A stretch of 7,506 bases of DNA from an uncultured Opitutia bacterium (lineage in GTDB: Bacteria > Verrucomicrobiota > Verrucomicrobiia > Opitutales > Coraliomargaritaceae): positions 1-7,506 of the forward strand of contig CALBPO010000228.1 of the NCBI GenBank assembly GCA_937899295.1, given 5' to 3'. The position numbers and the translations under genes were made by a program. Positions within the stretch are counted from its first letter, which is position 1. The number at the start of each line of letters is the position of its first letter. The notes beneath the pieces were generated by a model that was not told the DNA's origin, did no database searches, and worked only from the letters and a program-made list of their open reading frames with translations. Shown piece by piece: positions 1 through 7,506 of this stretch.

Positions 1-30
1 GAAACCGCCGAGACGACGACACTTATTTAG
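1..30 (+). CDS. C-terminal tail of an upstream gene, probably another nuo gene (partial)
   Basis: Frame 1 is open from the left edge and ends at a TAG at 28-30, three bases before the nuoG start. It gives the tail ETAETTTLI. In nuo operons the gene just before nuoG is normally nuoF, so this may be the NuoF C-terminus, but nine residues cannot identify a protein. The other two forward frames are also open here. Frame 2 ends in a TGA overlapping the nuoG ATG (35-37), and frame 3 runs on into nuoG. Frame 1 is preferred because its short gap matches the other junctions of this operon and its residues look less like random translation than the arginine-rich frame 2. Confidence 0.45.
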   Translation, partial: ETAETTTLI

Positions 31-33
31 AGC

Positions 34-1758
34 ATGAAGATCGAGAGCATAGTCGAAAACGTTACCATCAATATTGATGGTCAAGATGTCGAAGTTCCCA
101 AAGGGATCAACATCATCGAAGCCGTGAAGATGGTCGGCAAGGGCAAGGAGGTGCCACATTATTGTTACCACCCGAAGCTCACGATTGCGGGTAACTGCCG
201 CATGTGCATGGTCGAGATGGGCATGCCAATGCGCGACCGCGCCACTGGGGAAGCCGTATTAGAAGAGGATGGCACGCAAAAAATTGCTTGGATGCCAAAG
301 CCGACGATCGGTTGTGCGACGAACGCGTCACCAGGCATGCATATTCGTACAGGGTCGGAGATGGTTAAGGAGTCGCGCAATGGTGTGACGGAGTTTCTCC
401 TGATTAATCACCCGCTTGACTGCCCTATCTGCGACCAAGCAGGGGAGTGCCGCCTACAAGAATTTTCAGCTGAGCATGGCCGTGGCTACAGTCGTTTCAT
501 CGAAGATAAAAATGTTAAGCCTAAGCGTACCCGCTTAGGTCCGAAGGTCACGCTCGATGATGAACGTTGTATTCTTTGTTCACGCTGCGTTCGTTTCAGC
601 AAGGAAGTAGCGGATGAAGATGTGCTTGGCTTTGTGGATCGGGGCTCTTACTCGACCTTGACTTGCTTCCCTGGTAAAGAGCTTTCGCATAACTATTCGC
701 TCAACACGGTGGACATCTGTCCGGTTGGCGCTTTGACTAGCACTGATTTTCGCTTCAAAATGCGCGTCTGGTTCCTGAAGCGTACACATAGTATCTGCAC
801 CGAAAGTAGTGTCGGTGCAAATACCGAGATATGGAGTCGAGAAGGTAAGATTTACCGGATCACACCACGCCGTAACGACGACGTGAATGACACATGGATG
901 ACAGACACGGGTCGCGCACTCTACAAAGAGATCGAATCTATAGATCGCCTGATTCATTACACGATCGAGGGTGTGCACAAAGCTTCCGACGAGGCTGCGG
1001 TCTCTGCGGCTGAGCTGTTGAAGTCGGGTAAGGTCGCAATGGTCGGCTCCGCACACAGTTCAGTAGAAGAACAGTTTTTCTACAAAGCGATTGCCGAGCG
1101 GAGCGGGGCCAAAGTTTATCTCGTAAGCCATAACGGCGACGGCGACGGACTCTTGCTGTCTGAAGATCGCACGCCGAATTTACGTGGAGCACTTGTCACG
1201 GGCTTGATTGGCGAGTTGCCATCCAAAAATCTCGAAGCACTCGGACGCGATATCAACTCCGGTGCGGTCAAGACCATCCTTGCCGTGAACGAAGACCTCA
1301 CAGAGCTAGGTATCAGCAAAGATGTCTTGGCCAAAGCCAAAGTCATTTACGTCGGAAGCCACGCCAATCAAACCAGTGAGGTCGCTAACATTGTATTGCC
1401 ATCTCTGATGGTTTTTGAAAAGGACGGTTCATTTATCAATCAAAGCTTCCGTATCCAACGCTTCAAAGTTGCAGTGCCCGGGCCTCGCGGCGTCCAGTCC
1501 GACTTCACGGTGCTCGAAAAGATCGCCGCGGCACTAGCGGGAGAGAAGGCTACAGCGATCACTATCGACTCATTGTGGGAGCGAATGACGGCTACAATTG
1601 ATCAGCTTGACGACTCCCTCCGTTGGCGCACACTACCCGAAAAAGGTGTCACTCTCGATGCCACCGCCTTCCTTGATCTCGGCTTCGTCGAAACTAAGAA
1701 TCTCAAATACGATCCTGTTGCGTTCAAGGATGCGCACGCTGCCCTCGCAGAGGTCTAG
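34..1758 (+). CDS. nuoG: NADH-quinone oxidoreductase subunit G (NuoG), compact form
   Basis: The large iron-sulfur subunit of the complex I peripheral arm (574 aa, cytoplasmic) carries electrons from the NuoEF module toward NuoI. An N-terminal 2Fe-2S ferredoxin domain has ligands C44, C55, C58 and C94 (cluster N1b). A His-Cys motif follows with H126, C130, C133 and C139 (N5), then a ferredoxin-like site with C179, C182, C185 and C229 (N4). Residues about 245-574 correspond to the molybdopterin-oxidoreductase-like domain. Its end is recognisable (SHANQTSEVANIVLP near 442-456, then EKDGSFINQ and a PGPRG turn), but the domain is much shorter than in E. coli NuoG (about 900 aa) or the mitochondrial 75-kDa subunit (about 700 aa). 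The optional N7 site is lost: only C255 remains and the last ligand position is Thr (WMTDTGR). The ATG follows the previous stop by three bases, with no clear ribosome binding site. Identity is certain. Confidence 0.97.
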   Translation: MKIESIVENVTINIDGQDVEVPKGINIIEAVKMVGKGKEVPHYCYHPKLTIAGNCRMCMVEMGMPMRDRATGEAVLEEDGTQKIAWMPKPTIGCATNASPGMHIRTGSEMVKESRNGVTEFLLINHPLDCPICDQAGECRLQEFSAEHGRGYSRFIEDKNVKPKRTRLGPKVTLDDERCILCSRCVRFSKEVADEDVLGFVDRGSYSTLTCFPGKELSHNYSLNTVDICPVGALTSTDFRFKMRVWFLKRTHSICTESSVGANTEIWSREGKIYRITPRRNDDVNDTWMTDTGRALYKEIESIDRLIHYTIEGVHKASDEAAVSAAELLKSGKVAMVGSAHSSVEEQFFYKAIAERSGAKVYLVSHNGDGDGLLLSEDRTPNLRGALVTGLIGELPSKNLEALGRDINSGAVKTILAVNEDLTELGISKDVLAKAKVIYVGSHANQTSEVANIVLPSLMVFEKDGSFINQSFRIQRFKVAVPGPRGVQSDFTVLEKIAAALAGEKATAITIDSLWERMTATIDQLDDSLRWRTLPEKGVTLDATAFLDLGFVETKNLKYDPVAFKDAHAALAEV

Positions 1759-1777
1759 GTAACTGGATAATTCTAAT

Positions 1778-2890
1778 ATGGAACTTTTAGACGCATTTCT
1801 GCCTTACTTGCTTCCGATTGTGTATGCAGTCGCCATGATCTCGGTTTTCATGGGGCTTTGCAGCTATTCCGTCCTCGCTGAGCGTAAGGTATCTAGTTGG
1901 ATTCAGGGACGTGTCGGTCCTAATCGTACTCGCTTGCCACTTTTGGGGCATATCCCAATTCTTGGAAATCTTCTGACCGGGCTCGGTATTTTCCAACCTG
2001 CTGCTGACGGCCTAAAGTTTCTATTCAAAGAGGAAATCGTGCCAGGGCATGTGAATAAATTCTACTACATGCTGGCGCCGGTCGTTACACTAGCACCAGC
2101 ACTGACCACAATGGTCGTGCTGCCTTTTGGCCGTTACGTCGATGCCGATGGCATCACCCAGCCGCTCGTCCTAGCTAATGTCGATCTCGGCATGTTGATC
2201 ATTCTTGGCATCTCTTCGCTGGGAGTCTACGGTATCGTATTAGCTGGCTGGGCATCCAATAGTAAATATCCCTTCCTCGGCGGTATCCGTGCTTCCGCTC
2301 AGATGATCTCTTATGAGCTCGCGATGGGCTTAGCGCTTTTGCCCGTCTTTATGTGGGCAGCATTCCCAGGTTCAGATTATGGTATGAGTCTCTTCGGTGC
2401 CGTCCAATCGCAACAGACGCTATGGCTATTCATCTGGCAGCCACTTTCGGCGCTCATCTTTCTTGTGGCGCTCTTTGCAGAAACAAATCGACTACCCTTC
2501 GATATGGCCGAGTCCGAGACCGACCTAGTCGGCGGCTTCCACACCGAATATGGCTGTTTTAAATTCGGCCTATTCTTTGTCGCAGAATACGCGCACGTTA
2601 TTATGGGTTCAGCGCTCTTCGTATTGCTTTTCCTCGGAGGTTGGAACTTTCTCCCTGGGTTAGCAGATCCATGGGGGAACGGTTTGATTGGCACCTTACT
2701 GTCTGTTGGATGGTTCATTGCTAAGGTCTTCGCCATGATCTTCTTTTTCATCTGGATGCGCTGGACGCTTCCACGCTTCCGTTATGACCAAGTCATGTCG
2801 CTTGGTTGGAAGATTCTCCTTCCACTCGCAGTTGGTAATCTGGTGTTTAACACCATCATCATCGCACTCTACGACACCTTCACCCGATAA
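1778..2890 (+). CDS. nuoH: NADH-quinone oxidoreductase subunit H (NuoH)
   Basis: This membrane subunit (homologue of mitochondrial ND1) joins the peripheral and membrane arms and forms much of the quinone-binding chamber. The 370-residue protein has about eight hydrophobic segments. Family motifs visible are LAERKVSSWIQGRVGPNR (34-50), QPAADGLKFLFKEE (73-86), the AETNRLPFD block with acidic residues (235-249), and GGFHTEYGCFKFGLFFVAEY (252-271). The length is somewhat above the usual 320-350 aa. Part of the excess is an extra stretch of about 14 residues in the loop after GPNR (residues about 51-72), where the family usually goes almost directly to the QPxADG motif. The gene starts 19 bases after the nuoG stop, the longest gap here. 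The only possible ribosome binding site is a weak GGA ten bases upstream. The ATG at 1778 puts the first membrane helix near residue 10, as expected. Confidence 0.97.
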   Translation: MELLDAFLPYLLPIVYAVAMISVFMGLCSYSVLAERKVSSWIQGRVGPNRTRLPLLGHIPILGNLLTGLGIFQPAADGLKFLFKEEIVPGHVNKFYYMLAPVVTLAPALTTMVVLPFGRYVDADGITQPLVLANVDLGMLIILGISSLGVYGIVLAGWASNSKYPFLGGIRASAQMISYELAMGLALLPVFMWAAFPGSDYGMSLFGAVQSQQTLWLFIWQPLSALIFLVALFAETNRLPFDMAESETDLVGGFHTEYGCFKFGLFFVAEYAHVIMGSALFVLLFLGGWNFLPGLADPWGNGLIGTLLSVGWFIAKVFAMIFFFIWMRWTLPRFRYDQVMSLGWKILLPLAVGNLVFNTIIIALYDTFTR

Positions 2891-2895
2891 TCTCT

Positions 2896-3444
2896 ATGGC
2901 TAAGACTAAAGTTCTCGAACGTAAGCCGCTGACTTTCGCGGAAAAGACTTTCCTCCCGCAGATTGTTTCGGGTCTGAAAACAACTTTCGGCACAATGATG
3001 CAAAAGGGCGTGACCCTACAGTATCCAGAAGAGCGTCCAAACATACCCGATAATTATCGTGGGGTGCCGACCTTGGTCAAAGACCCCAACGGCCGCGAAA
3101 AATGTGTTTCCTGCCAACTCTGCGAGTTCGTTTGTCCTCCCAAAGCGATTCGTATCACACCTGGCGAGATTGACGCTGAAGCAGAGCCAGAGCGCGCTCA
3201 TGTCGAAAAAGCTCCGCAGGAATTCGATATCAATATGCTCCGCTGCATCTACTGCGGCCTCTGCCAAGAAGTCTGTCCCGAAGAGGCGATCTTTCTACAG
3301 GATGTTTTCTCACTCTCGGGTTACAGTCGTGAGGAGATGATCAACAACAAAGAAAAACTCTACGAACTCGGCGGTACACTGCCCGACCAACACGGCAAGT
3401 GGGACAAAAAGAAAGCCGCTGAACAATCGGGTAAAACACATTAA
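2896..3444 (+). CDS. nuoI: NADH-quinone oxidoreductase subunit I (NuoI), 2x[4Fe-4S] ferredoxin
   Basis: This ferredoxin-like subunit sits at the base of the peripheral arm and carries clusters N6a and N6b, which lead electrons to terminal cluster N2 and quinone. The 182 residues contain two complete CxxCxxCxxxCP motifs: C70, C73, C76, C80 and C117, C120, C123, C127. As in the family fold, the fourth cysteine of each motif should bind the other cluster. The N-terminal 40 residues match the NuoI amphipathic segment that lies along the membrane. About 36 residues lie between the motifs, with an acidic stretch (DAEAEPERAHVEK). The highly charged, lysine-rich C-terminal tail (about 150-182) has no obvious function. 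The ATG lies five bases after the nuoH stop in TAATCTCTATG, without a Shine-Dalgarno sequence. Function is assured by the motifs and the operon position. Confidence 0.97.
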   Translation: MAKTKVLERKPLTFAEKTFLPQIVSGLKTTFGTMMQKGVTLQYPEERPNIPDNYRGVPTLVKDPNGREKCVSCQLCEFVCPPKAIRITPGEIDAEAEPERAHVEKAPQEFDINMLRCIYCGLCQEVCPEEAIFLQDVFSLSGYSREEMINNKEKLYELGGTLPDQHGKWDKKKAAEQSGKTH

Positions 3445-3454
3445 TTTTCGTTCC

Positions 3455-3997
3455 ATGACCGACATCCTCTTTTACGTATTTGCAGCGATTACGCTGATCT
3501 CGGGGCTCCTTATGGTGGTGAGTCCGAACGCCGTGAACGGCGCCATTTGCATGATCATCTGCTTCGTGACAACGGCAGCGCTCTTTGTCTTACTTGAGGC
3601 TTACTTCCTCGCAGTCATTCAAGTCTTAGTTTATGCGGGTGCGGTTATGGTGCTTTTTCTTTTTATCATCATGTTGCTCGATGTGAACAAAGATACCAGC
3701 GACCTTTTGAAGGATAAGATGACCCTCGGCGCATCTATTACCGGTTTTACTCTCTTAGTCATCCTGACCGTTTCTGTCTTTGCAGGAGGTCAGCATCTAC
3801 CTGAAACTGCCTTGCTCCCAGTCATGGAAAACCCATCAGGTGAGGGCGTCGGCATCCCATTCACTACCTCGGCTAAATCTTTCGGTTATAGTCTATTTAC
3901 CAAATACATGTTACCTTTCCAAGTAACTGGCTTTCTCCTTCTCGCCGCCATGATCGGTGTCATCGTAGTTTCGAAAAAACACTCTGAAAATTCCTAA
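3455..3997 (+). CDS. nuoJ: NADH-quinone oxidoreductase subunit J (NuoJ)
   Basis: This membrane subunit (homologue of mitochondrial ND6) lies between NuoH and the antiporter-like subunits. Its third helix is thought to change conformation while coupling quinone chemistry to proton pumping. The protein has 180 residues and five predicted hydrophobic segments (about 3-23, 28-46, 51-75, 92-110 and 153-172). The conserved core is AVIQVLVYAGAVMVLFLF at 53-70, the family's third-helix signature. The last helix begins YMLPFQVTGFLLLAAMIG (151-168). In many NuoJ proteins the Gln here (Q156) is Glu, so a potential membrane-edge acidic group is missing. A polar loop of about 40 residues separates helices 4 and 5, and a short charged tail ends the protein. 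The start is ten bases after the nuoI stop with a pyrimidine-rich spacer and no ribosome binding site. Confidence 0.95.
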   Translation: MTDILFYVFAAITLISGLLMVVSPNAVNGAICMIICFVTTAALFVLLEAYFLAVIQVLVYAGAVMVLFLFIIMLLDVNKDTSDLLKDKMTLGASITGFTLLVILTVSVFAGGQHLPETALLPVMENPSGEGVGIPFTTSAKSFGYSLFTKYMLPFQVTGFLLLAAMIGVIVVSKKHSENS

Positions 3998-4003
3998 TCC
4001 TCT

Positions 4004-4309
4004 ATGACTGTCGGTTTAAACGCTTTTATCCTTGTCGCTGGTTTGCTTTTCGCGATCGGCATGTTTGGGGTGATTCTTCGCAAGAATACGCTGGTTATCT
4101 ATATGTCCTTAGAGCTCATGCTCAATGGGGTGATTCTCGCACTCGTCGCATTTTCCCGTTATAACGGCACGATGGATGGCAATCTCTTTGTCTTTTTCAT
4201 CATCACAGTGGCGGCTGCCGAAGTGGCCCTCGGCCTTGCTATCATAGTCGCGCTCTTTCGACTGCGCCAATCCGTGATGGTCGATCAACTTACCTCCTTG
4301 AGTCGCTAG
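4004..4309 (+). CDS. nuoK: NADH-quinone oxidoreductase subunit K (NuoK)
   Basis: This small three-helix membrane subunit (homologue of mitochondrial ND4L) helps form a proton half-channel with NuoJ. At 101 residues it has the family's standard length. The two essential buried glutamates are present: E37 in the SLELMLN motif (helix 2, matching E. coli Glu36) and E73 in [13 protein letters not shown] (helix 3, matching E. coli Glu72). The loop after helix 2 (RYNGTMDGN) and the tail [13 protein letters not shown] also match the family pattern. The gene starts six bases after nuoJ in TAATCCTCTATG, nearly the same junction as at nuoI, and nuoL follows four bases after its stop. The intact acidic residues argue for an active proton pathway. 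Confidence 0.97.
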   Translation: MTVGLNAFILVAGLLFAIGMFGVILRKNTLVIYMSLELMLNGVILALVAFSRYNGTMDGNLFVFFIITVAAAEVALGLAIIVALFRLRQSVMVDQLTSLSR

Positions 4310-4313
4310 AAAT

Positions 4314-6164
<1,851 letters not shown>

Positions 6165-6182
6165 TATAAAATATAGTTCGTA
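6165..6182 (+). other. AT-rich nuoL-nuoM spacer
   Basis: This 18-base spacer, with the nuoL stop, is the most AT-rich spot in the window (TATAGTATAAAATATAG from 6160). It contains TATAGT and TATAAA hexamers that resemble a -10 box, but no matching -35 element was recognised upstream, and a transcript starting here would have almost no leader. It is better read as an unstructured translation-initiation region that keeps the nuoM start codon free of secondary structure, which is plausible given that no Shine-Dalgarno sequence is present. A weak internal promoter cannot be excluded. Confidence 0.3.
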
Positions 6183-7506
6183 ATGGGTAACCTAGAAACA
6201 AGTTCACTCTTTCTCCTCGTATCGATCCTTGTGCCGATTCTCGCGGGCCTTGTGCTTCTCTGCGGTTCACGTTTTAGCGTGAATTCGATGCGTGCTCTGA
6301 GCGTCTTCGGTTTCGGCTGTCCATTGATGATAGGCATCATGCTTTACGGTCTCTTTGATCCGTCACTGGCGGGTGAATATAACTTCGAGCTACGTTTACC
6401 GACGGGGCTGGAAAGTATCGGGATCTACTTACACCTGGGTTTGAACGGTATTTCAATGCCGCTCTTTCTACTAGCAGCTATGGTCGGTCTTGCGGCTGGA
6501 CTTTACGCCATGAATTCTAAAGCTGAGCGACTGCATCTCTACCTTGCACTGCTCCTGTTTATGCTTGGCGGCCTCATGGGCACCTTTGCTTCAATCGATG
6601 TTTTCTTCTTTTACTTCTTTCACGAGTTTGCTCTCATCCCGACATTCTTGATGATCGGTATTTGGGGGGGCGCGGGTCGTCGTATTGCTGCCATTGAGAT
6701 GACGATTTATCTTACGCTCGGTGCGCTGCTTTCACTACTTGGACTAATCGCGCTCTATGTGCAAAGTGGAGTGGATTCATTTTCTTTATTGGAGCTGCGT
6801 AATTACCTCTCCGCTCATCCACTCACTGAAACGGTGCAGAATAATATCTTTGCGCTACTGCTCTTTGGTTTCGGCATCTTGGTTTCGCTTTTCCCATTCC
6901 ACAGCTGGGCGCCTAAGGGCTACGCAGTCGCACCGACGGGTGCGGCCATGCTCCATGCCGGCGTGTTGAAAAAGTTTGGTCTTTACGGCCTCTTACAAAT
7001 CGCTGCGCCCTTGCTACCTTCGGGTGCCGAACATTGGTTCCCTTGGATCGTTTGGCTGGCGCTGGGTAACATCATCCTGATCGGGCTCGTCACAATGGCA
7101 CAAAAGGACCTTAAGATGATGCTCGGTTACAGCTCGGTCATGCACATGGGCTACGCCTTCCTCGGAATCGCTTGTTTTTCCGTAGCTGGAGCGGGTGGGG
7201 CGCTTCTTATGATGGTGGCACACGGATTGTCCGTGGCGCTGCTCTTCATGCTATCGACCTGCGTTTACCATCGCAGCCAGACTTTTGATCTTTCCTCAAT
7301 GGGCGGCCTCGCGACTAAGGCTCCCGTGCTGGCGGGCTTTTTCGTGGCCGCCACGATGGCTAGTATTGGTTTACCTGGTTTTGGTAATTTCTGGGGTGAG
7401 TTCACCATCTTCGTCGCGCTTGCTGAAACGGGTATGACTAAGTGGATCGTAGCACCTGCCGCCATCGGTATCGTCATATCAGCGATCTACGGCCTGCGTG
7501 CTGTTT
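6183..7506 (+). CDS. nuoM: NADH-quinone oxidoreductase subunit M (NuoM), partial at right edge
   Basis: This is the second antiporter-like proton channel (homologue of mitochondrial ND4). The frame stays open from the ATG at 6183 to the window end: 441 complete codons of an expected 500 or so. The ATG is fixed by an in-frame TAG at 6174-6176. Motifs visible are FFHEFALIPTFLMIGIWGG (145-163) with E148 at the helix-5 glutamate position, a FPFHSWAPKGYAVAPTGAAM region (237-256), GVLKKFGLYGL (260-270) with the family lysine, KDLKMMLGYSSVMHMGYAFLG (308-328), MVAHGLSVALLFML (344-357) with its histidine, and GLPGFGNFWGEFTIF (396-410) with E406. Unusual is WAPKGY where most NuoM proteins have WLPDAH, so an acidic residue is replaced by lysine. 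The gene begins 18 AT-rich bases after nuoL without a Shine-Dalgarno sequence. NuoN would be expected next, beyond the window. Confidence 0.95.
   Translation, partial: MGNLETSSLFLLVSILVPILAGLVLLCGSRFSVNSMRALSVFGFGCPLMIGIMLYGLFDPSLAGEYNFELRLPTGLESIGIYLHLGLNGISMPLFLLAAMVGLAAGLYAMNSKAERLHLYLALLLFMLGGLMGTFASIDVFFFYFFHEFALIPTFLMIGIWGGAGRRIAAIEMTIYLTLGALLSLLGLIALYVQSGVDSFSLLELRNYLSAHPLTETVQNNIFALLLFGFGILVSLFPFHSWAPKGYAVAPTGAAMLHAGVLKKFGLYGLLQIAAPLLPSGAEHWFPWIVWLALGNIILIGLVTMAQKDLKMMLGYSSVMHMGYAFLGIACFSVAGAGGALLMMVAHGLSVALLFMLSTCVYHRSQTFDLSSMGGLATKAPVLAGFFVAATMASIGLPGFGNFWGEFTIFVALAETGMTKWIVAPAAIGIVISAIYGLRAV

Noticed and set aside
580..1056. A 158-codon minus-strand open frame inside nuoG
   Set aside because: It lies wholly antisense to a certain nuoG reading frame, shows no recognisable domain, and is explained by codon composition of the coding strand.
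2377..2751. A 124-codon minus-strand open frame inside nuoH
   Set aside because: It is antisense to conserved NuoH motifs and rich in Lys, Ser and Pro, as expected for a complement of membrane-protein codons. There is no independent support.
4291..4299. TACCTCCTT just before nuoL, an exact match to the anti-Shine-Dalgarno sequence of 16S rRNA
   Set aside because: It has the wrong polarity to bind the ribosome and simply encodes the conserved NuoK tail Leu-Thr-Ser-Leu. It could at most pair with a Shine-Dalgarno sequence, and none is nearby.
6662..6670. Run of seven G in nuoM as a possible frameshift site
   Set aside because: The frame stays open on both sides and encodes the expected IGIWGGAGRR continuation, so neither a sequencing error nor programmed slippage is needed.
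6757..6969. A 70-codon plus-strand open frame in another frame within nuoM
   Set aside because: The nuoM frame continues through this region with clear family motifs, so this frame is a shadow.

Overview
The window is an internal slice of a bacterial nuo operon for respiratory complex I (proton-pumping NADH:quinone oxidoreductase). All genes lie on the + strand in the classical order nuoG-H-I-J-K-L-M. The last codons of an upstream gene, probably another nuo gene, sit at the left edge, and nuoM runs off the right edge. The genes are tightly packed (gaps of 3, 19, 5, 10, 6, 4 and 18 bases). There is no gene-free stretch over 20 bases, no RNA gene, no mobile element or CRISPR array, and no convincing internal promoter or terminator.

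The organism is a bacterium of moderate GC content (about half by eye). Several features recall Verrucomicrobiota, possibly the marine Opitutae/Puniceicoccales branch: a compact 574-residue NuoG, an extended first loop in NuoH, the PFQVTGFLLL motif in NuoJ, and NuoM with HEFALIP and PFHSWAP motifs. This placement rests on remembered family resemblance only. An alignment or 16S gene would be needed to confirm it.

Layout and function: NuoG (34-1758) carries the iron-sulfur clusters that receive electrons from the NuoEF NADH module, and NuoI (2896-3444) passes them through two [4Fe-4S] clusters toward quinone. NuoH (1778-2890) anchors the peripheral arm and forms much of the quinone chamber. NuoJ and NuoK (3455-3997, 4004-4309) link this to the antiporter-like proton channels NuoL (4314-6164) and NuoM (6183 onward). 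The genes nuoA-F and nuoN would be expected outside the window.

I found no new biological system here. The points worth a second look are variations on a known machine: a shrunken molybdopterin-like domain in NuoG without the N7 cluster ligands, an extra stretch in the first NuoH loop, a charge-reversed motif in NuoM, a Glu-to-Gln change in NuoJ, and no recognisable Shine-Dalgarno sequence at any of the seven gene starts.
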